Source of the DNA: Pigmentiphaga kullae
Lineage (GTDB): Bacteria; Pseudomonadota; Gammaproteobacteria; Burkholderiales; Burkholderiaceae_B
Assembly (NCBI RefSeq): GCF_004216695.1
Contig: NZ_SGXC01000001.1
Location: 2,046,001-2,110,000, forward strand
DNA length: 64,000 nucleotides
Direction of reading: 5' to 3'
In this document: positions 1 through 8,768 of the stretch, in pieces
Layout: every line of letters starts with the position of its first letter
How positions within the stretch are numbered: position 1 is the first letter of the stretch
Translations under genes and position numbers: made by a program
The notes under the pieces: model-generated
Database searches by the model: none
What the model was told of the DNA's origin: nothing
What the model saw: only the letters and a program-made list of their open reading frames with translations

Positions 1-342
1 AGCGTGGCCCAGCCCCAGGGGAGCAGGCTGCCTAATATAGATACAGTTCACCGATGGCGGGATGATGTTCTTCACCGTGCGCAGCAACTCGATCTTGTGC
101 TTGGCCACCAGTTCGGCCTCCAGCTCGGGAATCGTGTCGAAGTGATCCTCGATTGCCCGCTTGTTGCGGCCGGTAATGAAGACCATAGTAGAGATCCCTG
201 CCGCTACCGCTTCTTCGACGGCGTACTGGATTAGGGGCTTGTCGATGACGGGCAGCATCTCCTTCGGCATGGCTTTTGTTGCAGGAAGGAAACGCGTGCC
301 CAGGCCGGCAACAGGAAAGACGGCAGTGCGGATGGGTTTCAT
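1..342 (-). CDS. galU: UTP-glucose-1-phosphate uridylyltransferase, N-terminal 114 residues (cut by window edge)
   Basis: GalU makes UDP-glucose from UTP and glucose-1-phosphate in the cytoplasm, a precursor for LPS and exopolysaccharide. Reading the minus strand from the ATG at 342 gives [18 protein letters not shown], then [13 protein letters not shown]: the nucleotidyltransferase signature G-x-G-T-R with the following Lys-rich loop (residues about 13-31). It is followed by the family-typical [11 protein letters not shown] and [14 protein letters not shown] stretches. The frame is open to base 1, so about 180 C-terminal residues lie outside the window. It is divergent from the capsule-export genes at 679 onward, which fits a shared sugar-nucleotide role. 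Identification is firm; whether this is the only galU in the genome cannot be judged. Confidence 0.95.
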   Translation of the reverse strand, partial: MKPIRTAVFPVAGLGTRFLPATKAMPKEMLPVIDKPLIQYAVEEAVAAGISTMVFITGRNKRAIEDHFDTIPELEAELVAKHKIELLRTVKNIIPPSVNCIYIRQPAPLGLGHA

Positions 343-678
343 AGAAGCGACTCGAGAAAGGGTGAGAATGCTGTGTTGCTAGGCATGTTACTCGACTTGC
401 TTCTCGTCCCGGGGGGCAAGGGGGGGCGAAATTGAGCGGGAAGAAAAAGGAAAAAGCGCTTGTTACCGTTGATCAAACTCTCGTAACGGGAGCTATCATT
501 GCCCACACGGGAGACGCAATCAGACGTACGTGAAACCTTCATAGCGGGATGATCGCAAATTTGTTATAGAAATTAAGTGCGATATGGAGGTGTAGGGTTT
601 CATGGTATGTTTGCTCGCCTTTCCTTTTTTCGCGAAACCTAGGGTAAACGCCTATGCTCTACGGGCACCTCCCTCCTC
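343..678. promoter_or_regulatory. Divergent intergenic region between galU and the capsule-export genes
   Basis: There is no convincing gene in these 336 bases. The region must hold the galU promoter (minus) and the promoter of the export operon (plus). One possible plus-strand promoter is TTGTTA at 561-566 and TATGGA at 583-588 with a 16-bp spacer. The -10 match is weak, so this is only a candidate. Runs of G at 409-416 and 420-425 flank the galU side. Confidence 0.35.
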
Positions 679-2220
679 TTGACGCCTATCGTGCACAAAA
701 GTGCTCTAATCCGCTTGGACTTGCCCGTCAACAAACATGTCTGCCGCTTGATTGCGGCTAGCGTGCTGGGCACTGCCTGTGCCCTTTTCGATGGGACTGG
801 GACCGCCCGGGCGCAGGATGCTGCCATGATCGAGGCAGGCAATCAGGAACTGAGAGATGACGTCCAGTGGCTGGTTGATCGAGGGATCATCGGATATGTA
901 TCCACTTCAACGTGGCCGATTCCGGTTTCAGCACTGGAGTCAGCCTTAGAAGTTCGCAAAAAGAAGGGCCTGACACGCGCGGATGTGCATGCAATCCTTG
1001 CCGTGCGCCGTTACCTGGATGACCAGAAGAGTTTCAATTTCGGGGTCACCACGCAAATCAATACGGATTCCGTGCCGCAGTTGGGGTTTGCGAACCAAAG
1101 TCGTGCTGTGGTTACCGGAGGCGTGTACCTGCGCGGGGGGAATGAGACCTTTGCAGGAAAGCTGCAACTTAACGGACTGCTGGATCCCCTCACCAGCAAA
1201 CAGTCGAAGGCCAACGTGGAAGGGAGCTATGTGTCGGCTCGCTTTCTCGGACAAGCGTTGTATGTCGGCCAGCTCGCGCATTACTGGGGCCCGGGGGTTG
1301 ACGGAAGCCTGAACTGGGGTAACGCTGGAACGGCTATTCCAGGTATTGGCTTGCAACGAGCCAAGCAAAGTGCCCCGCAAAGCAAGTGGTTGTCGTGGAT
1401 TGGGCCTTGGGGATACGACATTTTTCTCGGCCAGTTGCAGCATGATACGGCCGTCCCGGATGCCAGAGTGATGAATATGCGTCTCTTCTTTCGGCCGTTT
1501 GTGGGGCTGGAACTGGGAGCTTCCCGCTTTATCGAATGGGGAGGCAGCGGGAAAAATAACGGATTCAATGCGATTTGGAATGCCTTGAAGGGGAATTCCA
1601 ATAATTTGGCGAACGATCCGAGCAATGAGTTGTCTGGCGTTGATTTTAGATACACCATTAACGCAAGGGGCAATCCGCTCACCATTTACGGTCAATTGGC
1701 TGGCGAAGACGAGGCAGGCGGAATGCCTTCCCATTTTTTAGCTCAGATGGGAATGCAGTTTAAGCATGCCATAGGAAGCACTCGCCTTCACTGGTATGCG
1801 GAGGCTGCAGATACGACCGCTCGACGAGTGTTCGGACTGGGACAAGGGATGATAGGAACAGCCTATCGTCATTCGACGTATAGCAATGGACTGTATCACG
1901 ACGGAATGCCCATAGGCTACCCGATTGGGGGGTCGGGGCGTTTGGTCTCTGCAGGGGTAACCGTAATTCCTGATGATTTTCGCTATTTTTCCAGATATAA
2001 ATTCCGGATTCTGCAGGCTGAGGTGAATGAGGCCAGCCAGAAAATCAATCAGGTCTTTCCTGATTCGGCTCGCTGGTATGGTGCGGAGCTTTCCTACAGC
2101 TGGCGGCTGCGGCCTGTCAATCTAAAAGCCGGGCTCGTAGTGTTAAGGCGTACCGCAGGGAAGTTTGATAATACGTTCTCTGTGCTTCTTGGAATGGACA
2201 TCCCTCTGAGCGGCTTTTAG
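679..2220 (+). CDS. Capsule assembly Wzi family outer-membrane protein
   Basis: Wzi-type proteins are outer-membrane beta-barrels that help hold or organise capsular polysaccharide at the cell surface. The product is up to 513 residues. It has an N-terminal signal-like hydrophobic stretch (about 24-46, ending ARAQ), then a helical segment typical of the family (about 50-110, containing DVQWLVDRGIIGY). The rest alternates polar and aromatic strands (LHWYAEAADTTARR, RYKFRILQAEV) and ends in a terminal-strand-like DIPLSGF. The frame has no early ATG. It must start at TTG 679, GTG 691 or another rare codon, and TTG 679 is simply the longest choice. It lies 25 nt ahead of the Wzb-like phosphatase, so it probably leads the export operon. 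The name Wzi is by family resemblance, not close identity. Confidence 0.8.
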   Translation: MTPIVHKSALIRLDLPVNKHVCRLIAASVLGTACALFDGTGTARAQDAAMIEAGNQELRDDVQWLVDRGIIGYVSTSTWPIPVSALESALEVRKKKGLTRADVHAILAVRRYLDDQKSFNFGVTTQINTDSVPQLGFANQSRAVVTGGVYLRGGNETFAGKLQLNGLLDPLTSKQSKANVEGSYVSARFLGQALYVGQLAHYWGPGVDGSLNWGNAGTAIPGIGLQRAKQSAPQSKWLSWIGPWGYDIFLGQLQHDTAVPDARVMNMRLFFRPFVGLELGASRFIEWGGSGKNNGFNAIWNALKGNSNNLANDPSNELSGVDFRYTINARGNPLTIYGQLAGEDEAGGMPSHFLAQMGMQFKHAIGSTRLHWYAEAADTTARRVFGLGQGMIGTAYRHSTYSNGLYHDGMPIGYPIGGSGRLVSAGVTVIPDDFRYFSRYKFRILQAEVNEASQKINQVFPDSARWYGAELSYSWRLRPVNLKAGLVVLRRTAGKFDNTFSVLLGMDIPLSGF

Positions 2221-2245
2221 AGGGTTTTTTAAGCGTGTTGATGGT

Positions 2246-2722
2246 ATGTCGTCTGAATTTTCTTCCACCGTTATTCTGGTTTTGTGTACCGGAAATGTTT
2301 GCCGGAGCCCAATGGCTGAAGCTCTGCTGCGCTACCACCTCGCCGAGCAAAACCTGAAGGCTACTGTTCTTTCGCGGGGCCTGGCTGCTCCGGTGGGGCG
2401 ATCTCCTCATGAACATGCGCGCAAAATTGCCGAAGCACGGGGTGTTCCTATTCGATCTGACAAGCGGGCATCGTCAGTTACGGGGGGAGATATGGCCGCA
2501 GCTTCCGTGATTTTTGTAATGGATAATGAGCATCGCAGGGATATTCAAAAAAACTATCCAGGATCTGCGGGAAAAACTTTCCTGCTGGGACAGTGGCAGA
2601 ATTGTGAAATTCTGGATCCGATCGACAAGCCGGAGTCTTTTTTTGAGAGCGTCTGGGCACAGTGTGACGAAGGCGCTCGCGAGTGGGTTGGGCGTTTGAA
2701 AAAGGTCGGCATGTTGTCCTAG
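2246..2722 (+). CDS. wzb: Low-molecular-weight protein tyrosine phosphatase (Wzb/Etp-like)
   Basis: This cytoplasmic phosphatase removes phosphate from the tyrosine-rich tail of its partner kinase Wzc, controlling polysaccharide polymerisation and export. The P-loop C-X5-R-S is seen as CTGNVCRS (C14, R20, S21), preceded by the beta-strand VILVL. The general-acid loop is DPID (D124). The length of 158 residues is normal for the family. It sits between the Wzi-like gene and wza, the order found in group 1 capsule and colanic-acid type loci. No strong ribosome binding site precedes ATG 2246, so translation may depend on the upstream gene. Confidence 0.92.
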   Translation: MSSEFSSTVILVLCTGNVCRSPMAEALLRYHLAEQNLKATVLSRGLAAPVGRSPHEHARKIAEARGVPIRSDKRASSVTGGDMAAASVIFVMDNEHRRDIQKNYPGSAGKTFLLGQWQNCEILDPIDKPESFFESVWAQCDEGAREWVGRLKKVGMLS

Positions 2723-2760
2723 GCAGATGATGTATTGGAAAGGATCTTTTAATTAAGCCC

Positions 2761-3927
2761 ATGTTAAATGCGTCTGCCTATATGATCTCTCCGTTTTTTC
2801 TGAAAAAAATGAAATTCAAGTTTTGGATGAGTTGTGCTGGAGCCTTGCTTGTCAGTGGCTGCGCCCTGGTGCCTGGTCAGTATTTGGGTGTTACGCCAAC
2901 AATTAATGAGACCGATAAAGATTATGTCTACGATGCTTCGGATGTGCAGTCCGTGGAAGAGCGTGCAGACGTTTTTTCCATCAATCCTACAACCATTGCT
3001 GAGCAAATCCAGAAGCGGCAAGAGGTCGATGCCCAGATAAAGGCGCATCAAAGCTCTTTCCGCCAAAGCCCGTCCACGGAGTACCGCGTTGGGGCTCAGG
3101 ATGTCTTGCTTATAACCGTGTGGAATCATCCCGAGATCAATAATCCGGCGGGCTCTATGAATGCGGCGCTGACGGGGCGGGTGGTCAATGAGGATGGGAG
3201 CTTTTTCTTCCCTTATGTAGGAAGGGTTCCCGCTGTAGGCAAGACTGTCGCTGATATCCAGGCCGCCCTCGTCAAGAGCTTGACTAAGGTCTTGGTCGAT
3301 CCCCAGGTAGACGTATCTGTGCTTCACTATCGGAGTAAGAGAGCGTACATCCTGGGGCAGGTGGAGAAGCCAGGGGTTGTTCCTTTGACTGATGTCCCCA
3401 TGACGATTGCCGATTTGATTTCGGCTGCTGGTGGACTAAAACCCGAGGCCAATCTGAATTCCGCAACGTTGATGCGTGACAACAAGACGCAGACGATAGA
3501 TTTGTACGGATTTTATTACAAGGGCGACATATCACAGAACATTCTGCTTAGAGCGGGAGATGTTGTTACCATTCCTGAGAACAGGTATAACAAGGTATTT
3601 GTCTTGGGCGAAGTTGGAAAGCCCCAGTCATTGGTCATGCCCCGAGGCAGGTTCAGCTTAGCCGAGGCCATATCGGATGTTGGAGGGTTTGATCCTCTGT
3701 CCGCCAATGCCGGCCAGCTTTACGTCATTCGTATGGGGCAAAATGAGCGTCCCCAAATCTGGCATCTTAATGCGGCCAGTCCGGATGCTCTCATGTTGGC
3801 GGATCAGTTTGAGTTGGAACCTCGCGACATTGTTTACGTCGATCCTGCCGCGGTGGCTCGATTTAGCCGAGTGCTGAGAAACATACTTCCAACGGCTACT
3901 GTGGCCCGTCCCTACATTCAAAACTAA
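2761..3927 (+). CDS. wza: Polysaccharide export outer-membrane lipoprotein (Wza-like)
   Basis: Wza forms the octameric outer-membrane pore for capsule or exopolysaccharide. The lipobox LVSGC places the lipidated cysteine at residue 34 if ATG 2761 is used. The in-frame ATG at 2809 (MKFKFWMSCAG...) gives a more usual signal peptide with Cys18, so the true start may be 2809. GAAAGGA at 2739-2745 is rather far from the first ATG. A polysaccharide export domain follows (YRVGAQDVLLITVWNHPEI, about 97-115), with SLBB-type repeats (AYILGQVEKPGVVPL about 195-209; VFVLGEVGKPQSL about 280-292). The C-terminal region carries ARFSRVLRNILP, the probable membrane-crossing helix. The wzb-wza-wzc order supports the call. 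Confidence 0.93.
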   Translation: MLNASAYMISPFFLKKMKFKFWMSCAGALLVSGCALVPGQYLGVTPTINETDKDYVYDASDVQSVEERADVFSINPTTIAEQIQKRQEVDAQIKAHQSSFRQSPSTEYRVGAQDVLLITVWNHPEINNPAGSMNAALTGRVVNEDGSFFFPYVGRVPAVGKTVADIQAALVKSLTKVLVDPQVDVSVLHYRSKRAYILGQVEKPGVVPLTDVPMTIADLISAAGGLKPEANLNSATLMRDNKTQTIDLYGFYYKGDISQNILLRAGDVVTIPENRYNKVFVLGEVGKPQSLVMPRGRFSLAEAISDVGGFDPLSANAGQLYVIRMGQNERPQIWHLNAASPDALMLADQFELEPRDIVYVDPAAVARFSRVLRNILPTATVARPYIQN

Positions 3928-3941
3928 GACCCGATCGTGAA

Positions 3942-6158
3942 ATGAGTGCTGAAAACATTGCTGATGATTCGAATGATCTAAAATTGGCAGATATACTGGA
4001 TGTTTTGCTTCAGTATATATGGACAATCGTCGCGGTCTTTACTTTTGTCCTTGTCCTAGGGGGAGCCTATGTCGTCCTCGCTCCCCCGGTTTATAGGGCT
4101 GACGCTCTGATCCAGGTCGAAGACAACAAGCCCGCCACGTTGACTGGCGTGCAAGCTATTGCCGACGCCTTGGGGACGAGTTCCAGCCCCGTGAGCGGCG
4201 AGGTAGAGATTCTCAAATCGCGAGAGGTCGTTCTAAAAGCGATCACTGAAACGGGATCAGACATCAATATCGCGCCCAAGCGTTTCCCTGTCCTGGGGGC
4301 GTGGTATGCCCGTAGGAACGATAATATTGATAAAGTGCCGCTAGGCATGAATTCTTACGCGTGGGGCGGGGAATCACTGGCCTTGAGTTTTCTGGAGATT
4401 GGAGATGCGCTACTGGGCCATTCTTTCGATTTCGTAACCGCGGAAGATGGCGTTGAGATAAGAGGCGAAGATGGATCTCCGCTTGCCAAGGCCCGAGTTG
4501 GTCAGGTTTTTGAGTTCGGCTCTGGTGCAAAAAAGGTTCGGGGAGCCATATCTGCTTTGAAGGCTCGTTCCGGTGTTACGTTTGAAGTAAGAAAGATCCC
4601 GCTTACACGGGCATATAAAAGCATCGTAGCCGATTTGAAGGCGGAAGAAGCCACCCGTCAAAGCGGAATTATAAGATTATCTTATGAGAGCAACGATGTC
4701 GATTTCGGGAGGAATCTCGTTAACGCTATTGCGAAAGCCTATCTAACTCAGAACGTCGAACGTCGTAGCGCCGAAGCAGATCAGAGCCTGAAATTCCTCA
4801 ATGGTCAATTGCCTGAAGTTAAAAGGAATGTGGAGCGAGCCGAGAACGCGCTGACTGATTTTCGTACCAAAACCAATACGGTAAGTGTAGAGCGCGAGGC
4901 CGACGGCTTGCTGAAGCAGTCTGTTGATGTTGAGAGAAACAGGCTCGAGCTTCAGCTGAAAAGAGACGAGTTTAAGCAACGTTTTAAGTCAGATCATCCG
5001 CAGTTGAAAGCAATTGAAGCCCAATTAGGTGAGATGGAGCGCGAAGCCGCCAGGGTGAATGAGCAAGTCAACAAGCTGCCTGCGTCGCAAAGAGACATGC
5101 TCAGGTTGCAGCGAGATGCGGAAGTCGGCAATCAGCTGTATATCGCACTTCTGAACAATGTGCAGCAGTTGAGCGTGGCAAAAGCGGGGACAGTTGGGAA
5201 TGTTCGTGTCGTCGATTACGCTGTTCGAGATGAGACTCCGGTAGCTCCCAATAAACCCGTCGCGATCGCAATTACGATTTTTGCCGGGTTGGTGCTGGGA
5301 ATCGGAGCGGCGGCAATTGCCCGTGTGCTTCGGCCAACAGTACGGGAAGCGGTGGAGATCGAACGGGCTACTGGACTTGTTTCTTATGCAAGTATCCCCG
5401 AGAGCCAGTCGCAAGAGAAACTTGATTCCCATCATAGGGATCGCAAGGGGCGCAAGGCTGTTGTAGAGGGGCGAAGTCAGCTATTGGCTGTGCTGGCTCC
5501 CGAGGATCCCGCCATCGAGAGCTTGCGTTCTCTGAGGACAGGACTTGCCTTTGCTCTAATGGGGGTGGAAAACAAAAACATCGTTATCACTGGTGCCACG
5601 GCTGGCATAGGAAAGAGCTTTGTGTCGGCAAACCTGAGTGCGCTCCTGGCTGCTAGTGGAAAGCGGGTCTTGCTGATTGATTCAGATATGAGGCGCCCGC
5701 AGCTGGGTACCTATTTTGGGTATAAAGAAAAGAAGGGGTTGGCTGAGGTCCTGGCGAAAGCCGCGACCTTTTCGGAAGTCATTTATCACGAAAAACTGCT
5801 CGGCGGTGAGTTGGATGTTCTGCCCTCAGGTTCGATTCCTCCCAATCCGGGAGAGTTGTTGCTCACCGAGGGATTCTCGGAATTGATCGAATCTGTACAG
5901 TCAAAATATGATTATATAATTTTTGACTCTGCGCCGATCTTGCCGGTTGGCGATACGCTTGCGGTTGCGCGTGTTGCTCACGCTGTGTTCATGGTCGTCA
6001 GATCTGAGTACAGTACCGTGGGTGAAGTTCAGGATGCAGTGAAGAAACTCAGCTCGGCCGGTGGTGTGGTCAAGGGATTTATCTTCAATGGTATCAAGAG
6101 GAAGCGGATAGCCTACGGCTACAATTATCGCTACTACTACAGCTACGGTTCGAAGTGA
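3942..6158 (+). CDS. wzc: Polysaccharide co-polymerase / autophosphorylating tyrosine kinase (Wzc-like)
   Basis: Wzc is an inner-membrane protein that sets chain length and couples polymerisation to export. Its kinase activity is reversed by Wzb. The Wzz domain with the first membrane helix lies at about 23-48 (TIVAVFTFVLVLGGAYVVL). A long periplasmic coiled-coil region follows to about 430, and the second membrane helix is at about 440-465. The cytoplasmic BY-kinase domain has Walker A GATAGIGKS (551-559), Walker A' LLIDSDM (D580, D582) and Walker B IIFDSAP (D662). The C-terminal tail AYGYNYRYYYSYGSK holds seven tyrosines, the autophosphorylation cluster. All key residues are present and the length (738) is normal, so the protein should be active. 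Confidence 0.96.
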   Translation: MSAENIADDSNDLKLADILDVLLQYIWTIVAVFTFVLVLGGAYVVLAPPVYRADALIQVEDNKPATLTGVQAIADALGTSSSPVSGEVEILKSREVVLKAITETGSDINIAPKRFPVLGAWYARRNDNIDKVPLGMNSYAWGGESLALSFLEIGDALLGHSFDFVTAEDGVEIRGEDGSPLAKARVGQVFEFGSGAKKVRGAISALKARSGVTFEVRKIPLTRAYKSIVADLKAEEATRQSGIIRLSYESNDVDFGRNLVNAIAKAYLTQNVERRSAEADQSLKFLNGQLPEVKRNVERAENALTDFRTKTNTVSVEREADGLLKQSVDVERNRLELQLKRDEFKQRFKSDHPQLKAIEAQLGEMEREAARVNEQVNKLPASQRDMLRLQRDAEVGNQLYIALLNNVQQLSVAKAGTVGNVRVVDYAVRDETPVAPNKPVAIAITIFAGLVLGIGAAAIARVLRPTVREAVEIERATGLVSYASIPESQSQEKLDSHHRDRKGRKAVVEGRSQLLAVLAPEDPAIESLRSLRTGLAFALMGVENKNIVITGATAGIGKSFVSANLSALLAASGKRVLLIDSDMRRPQLGTYFGYKEKKGLAEVLAKAATFSEVIYHEKLLGGELDVLPSGSIPPNPGELLLTEGFSELIESVQSKYDYIIFDSAPILPVGDTLAVARVAHAVFMVVRSEYSTVGEVQDAVKKLSSAGGVVKGFIFNGIKRKRIAYGYNYRYYYSYGSK

Positions 6159-6171
6159 CATTGGTACTCCT

Positions 6172-6189
6172 AAGGCCTTAGGGCCTTTT
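6172..6189 (+). terminator. Possible short terminator after wzc
   Basis: AAGGCC (6172-6177) and GGCCTT (6182-6187) form a 6-bp stem with the 4-nt loop TTAG, then only two further T before A. It lies 14 nt after the wzc stop. The T-tract is short, so termination would be partial at best. Confidence 0.45.
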
Positions 6190-6208
6190 ACAATTCAAAA
6201 TCGTCTCT

Positions 6209-6248
6209 AGGTCGCTTGTCTGCAATATCGAGATTGCACAAGCGACCT
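6209..6248 (+). repeat. Large hairpin downstream of wzc
   Basis: AGGTCGCTTG (6209-6218) pairs perfectly with CAAGCGACCT (6239-6248). After a 2-nt bulge, TGCAAT (6221-6226) pairs with ATTGCA (6233-6238) around the loop ATCGAG. The total is 16 bp of stem. It is followed by TTTCGCTTC rather than a clean T-run, so it may be an mRNA-stabilising, attenuating or regulatory structure as much as a terminator. Confidence 0.6.
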
Positions 6249-6500
6249 TTCGCTTCTGGAGCGTCGGAAGCCTATAGCGCTCGCGCGGAACGAGAACAAA
6301 CAGATCCATCCGTGGGAAGGGCTAAATGGAACGCCCATCGAATCCCATCAGGACATCGATTTCCGGTATGGCCATCTTTTCTCGGACGATCCGTCATTGT
6401 GTAATTGCGCTTGATGCCTCTCCCCCCTGTTGTTCTAGAATGAAAGTGATGATGGTCGTTCCGCCGGTCGATCGACAATGGGTTCAGCTAGGAGTTTGGG

Positions 6501-8081
6501 ATGGAAAAGTCGAAAAGACGCTTGCTGATTCAATCAGGACTTTCTGCTGCGGCTATGCTTTTTTTTCCGAAAAAGAGTTTGGCCCTTGAAAGAGCGAAGG
6601 AGGAGATTTCAGCAAAGGACATCGCATCGGCGAACCGCTCAAGGATTTCCATTTTGGAGTTCATCCCCAAGGATCTGCATGCGAGCATAAAAAACGGAAC
6701 AAATAGGGAGAATTTGAAGCCTTATATTCAAGCAGCGGTTGATAAATGTATTCAGAACAGCACTGATTTGTATGTGCCCGCTGGATTGTATGTCATCGAT
6801 CCTTCCGTGGATGGAGCGGTAAGGCTGAACAATCTGTCTCGAGATTCGCAAGGCCTGTACATGATTGGAGAGGGCATAAATAGAACCATCTTTGTCGAAG
6901 CCGACGGTGCGACGGAAAGGGGCGGGAGATTCACTAAGATGTTCTACTATTCGATAGACGATACGAAGCTCAAGGGCGGAAGTTTCGTTTTTCAAAAAAT
7001 GACCTTTGATAAAAATGCTCGCAGCAATCGGTATCCGAAACGTCGATATGGCTATGAGCAAGCTCATACCTTTTGTTGGGCCGGAGGGAGTAGATCTCTT
7101 GTAGCTGAAGTAGTTTTTAATAATTGTTCTTTTATAGATCGGGCGGGAGCATGCGTAAACTTCAGCACCTCGCCGACAAAATTCTCCAAGATTTTGGTCA
7201 CGAACTGTGAGTCATTAGAACACCCAACGGCGGCTAACAAGAGCTGGGGACAAAGGGGGGATTTCGAGTTTCAGTGTGATTGTGAGAACGTAGTGGTGGA
7301 TAGCTGTCGAGCTATCTACGTTCAAAGTGAGCCCACAGAGCCTAGTGACACAAGTAGGTTGAGGAAAACGACGATACGGAATTCCACCATTGGTGTTGTC
7401 GAATATACTGACAGAGGGGGTTTCAGCTATATCGAAGTTTTTGACTCGAAGATACCTCAAAAATTTTTAGTGAGAGGGGTGCACGCAAAGGTCATCAATT
7501 CTGAATGGAAAACGAAGGACTATCAATCACCGATAACCTTGCAGGTAACTAATAGTAAAATAAAATTACCGTATGAAAAAGAAAAAAATAGAGTACAGGG
7601 GCTTTACATTAGAAATCCTACGAAAGGAGGGTATGCCGTCAGCGCCGTATTTGATAAGTGCAGCTTTGTAATAGATGCGGGGGACGACGCCATCAATCCC
7701 AGAGGTTTCGCTCTGATCGGGGCGCCGGCGAAGGAGCAGCAAGCGCCAAAATTCAAATTTGCTGATTGCAATTTTGATTCCAGATTGGAAGGAACTTGCA
7801 ATGCGTACAGGTGCGGGGTTTGGGAGTTTGACGGAGGAAAAGTTGCAGGAAGGCGTGTTGCGTTCAATGCAGGGGCAGATGAAGGGACCTACTCAGAGTT
7901 GATTCTGCAGAATGTCGATTTTTCGAATGTGCATGGATTTTATTTGCATATAAACAAGAATGCATCGAGAAGTTATCGGGTCGTTGTCTCCGGTCGCTAT
8001 AAAAAAGAAAGTTGGAGAGAAACTAGTTCGGGAAAATATGCGATGGGAAGGGGGGTTGAAAGAAAGTTGGATTTGTACTGA
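6501..8081 (+). CDS. Secreted right-handed beta-helix (pectate-lyase-fold) protein, function unknown
   Basis: The product has 526 residues. The N-terminus SKRRLLIQSGLSAAAMLFF resembles a Tat-type signal (an arginine pair before a hydrophobic core), so export to the periplasm is likely. The region from about 60 to 120 (IQAAVDKCIQNSTDLYVPAG, GLYMIGEGINRTIF) is the typical first turn of pectate-lyase-superfamily beta-helices. Later segments repeat the short strand-turn pattern (VVFNNCSFIDR, KILVTNCESLE, TTIRNSTIG, FADCNFDS). Such proteins next to polysaccharide export genes can be lyases, hydrolases or epimerases acting on the polymer. No catalytic residues can be assigned by eye. AGGAG at 6488-6492 supports ATG 6501. 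Base use is AT-richer than wzc, which hints at transfer. Confidence 0.75.
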   Translation: MEKSKRRLLIQSGLSAAAMLFFPKKSLALERAKEEISAKDIASANRSRISILEFIPKDLHASIKNGTNRENLKPYIQAAVDKCIQNSTDLYVPAGLYVIDPSVDGAVRLNNLSRDSQGLYMIGEGINRTIFVEADGATERGGRFTKMFYYSIDDTKLKGGSFVFQKMTFDKNARSNRYPKRRYGYEQAHTFCWAGGSRSLVAEVVFNNCSFIDRAGACVNFSTSPTKFSKILVTNCESLEHPTAANKSWGQRGDFEFQCDCENVVVDSCRAIYVQSEPTEPSDTSRLRKTTIRNSTIGVVEYTDRGGFSYIEVFDSKIPQKFLVRGVHAKVINSEWKTKDYQSPITLQVTNSKIKLPYEKEKNRVQGLYIRNPTKGGYAVSAVFDKCSFVIDAGDDAINPRGFALIGAPAKEQQAPKFKFADCNFDSRLEGTCNAYRCGVWEFDGGKVAGRRVAFNAGADEGTYSELILQNVDFSNVHGFYLHINKNASRSYRVVVSGRYKKESWRETSSGKYAMGRGVERKLDLY

Positions 8082-8403
8082 TTTTTCTCAACGACTGCAC
8101 CGGCGTATCAAGATGAAAGGCGCCTGAGTTTTTATCGTTCGATGCTGTACTCGGGGGCATCAAGCGCTTTAGTCAAAGTTGTGTTGATCCAGTGACTTGT
8201 TGCCAAAAACGTTGAATAGCGGCTCGATATGGCAAGTGGAGTATAGAGCGGGTCCCGCATGCAGCCCTGCCGGCTGCGCGGAAGCCAGCAGGACATCACC
8301 TTAAGAAGCGTCAAGAGGTGTCCCGCGGAGAGAGGAAGCGGCGCGAAACAACGCATTTCTTAAATAGGCCGGGCTGAGAAGAGAGTGATATGTCAGGTCT
8401 GCA
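8082..8403. other. Intergenic sequence before the IS element
   Basis: This region of 322 bases shows no convincing gene, repeat or promoter. A short minus-strand open frame at 8132-8356 has no recognisable motif and is probably noise or old mobile-element debris. Confidence 0.4.
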
Positions 8404-8430
8404 TGTATTGACCCAGTGAAATCCTGCTCA
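8404..8430 (+). repeat. Left terminal inverted repeat of the IS3-family element
   Basis: The 13-bp outer block TGTATTGACCCAG and the inner block CCTGCTCA both match the right end in reverse complement, separated by a 6-nt variable stretch (5 nt at the right end). Confidence 0.85.
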
Positions 8431-8453
8431 CGTCATAATCGAGGAAGTTGACG

Positions 8454-8768
8454 ATGAGCATGAAGATGGAAGAGGACATCAAACGCTGGACAGCCAAGCG
8501 CAAGAGCGCGCTGGTGCTGGACATCATTCAGGGCAAGACCACCGTGACCGAGGCGAGCCGGCAGTACGATCTGTCGCCGTCGGAGGTCGAACAGTGGGTC
8601 GATGACGGCAAGCGGGGCATGGAGAACGCCCTGAGAGCCAACCCGCAGGACCTGCGCGAACAGTACGAACGCCAGCTCAAGGACATGCAAGAAGCCTATG
8701 GCGAGGCGATGCTGGAGCTGCGCGCCAGAAAAAAATTGCAGTCCCTGCTGGGCGAGGACGAGAAGTGA
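8454..8768 (+). CDS. IS3-family transposase OrfA
   Basis: This is the DNA-binding subunit of the IS. The product has 104 residues with a helix-turn-helix region (VLDIIQGKTTVTEASRQYDL, about 22-41, then SPSEVEQWVDD) and a charged C-terminal coiled coil (LREQYERQLKDMQEAYGEAML) that would mediate multimer formation. ATG 8454 is preferred over the TTG at 8448 because GAGGA at 8441-8445 lies 8 nt upstream. Near the 3' end the run of seven A at 8729-8735 sits in the phase A-AAA-AAA relative to this frame. That is the classic -1 slippery heptamer of IS3 elements, and it would yield an OrfAB fusion. OrfA itself appears intact. Confidence 0.9.
   Translation: MSMKMEEDIKRWTAKRKSALVLDIIQGKTTVTEASRQYDLSPSEVEQWVDDGKRGMENALRANPQDLREQYERQLKDMQEAYGEAMLELRARKKLQSLLGEDEK

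Larger units (their letters stand above)
6159..6500. other. Intergenic region after wzc with two hairpins
   Basis: This stretch of 342 bases has no convincing gene. It contains a short terminator-like hairpin and a larger hairpin, listed separately. The following gene has its own ribosome binding site, AGGAG at 6488-6492. Confidence 0.5.

Noticed and set aside
8132-8356. Small minus-strand open frame before the IS element
   Set aside because: No ribosome binding site or motif, and no similarity that I recognise; probably chance or old debris.
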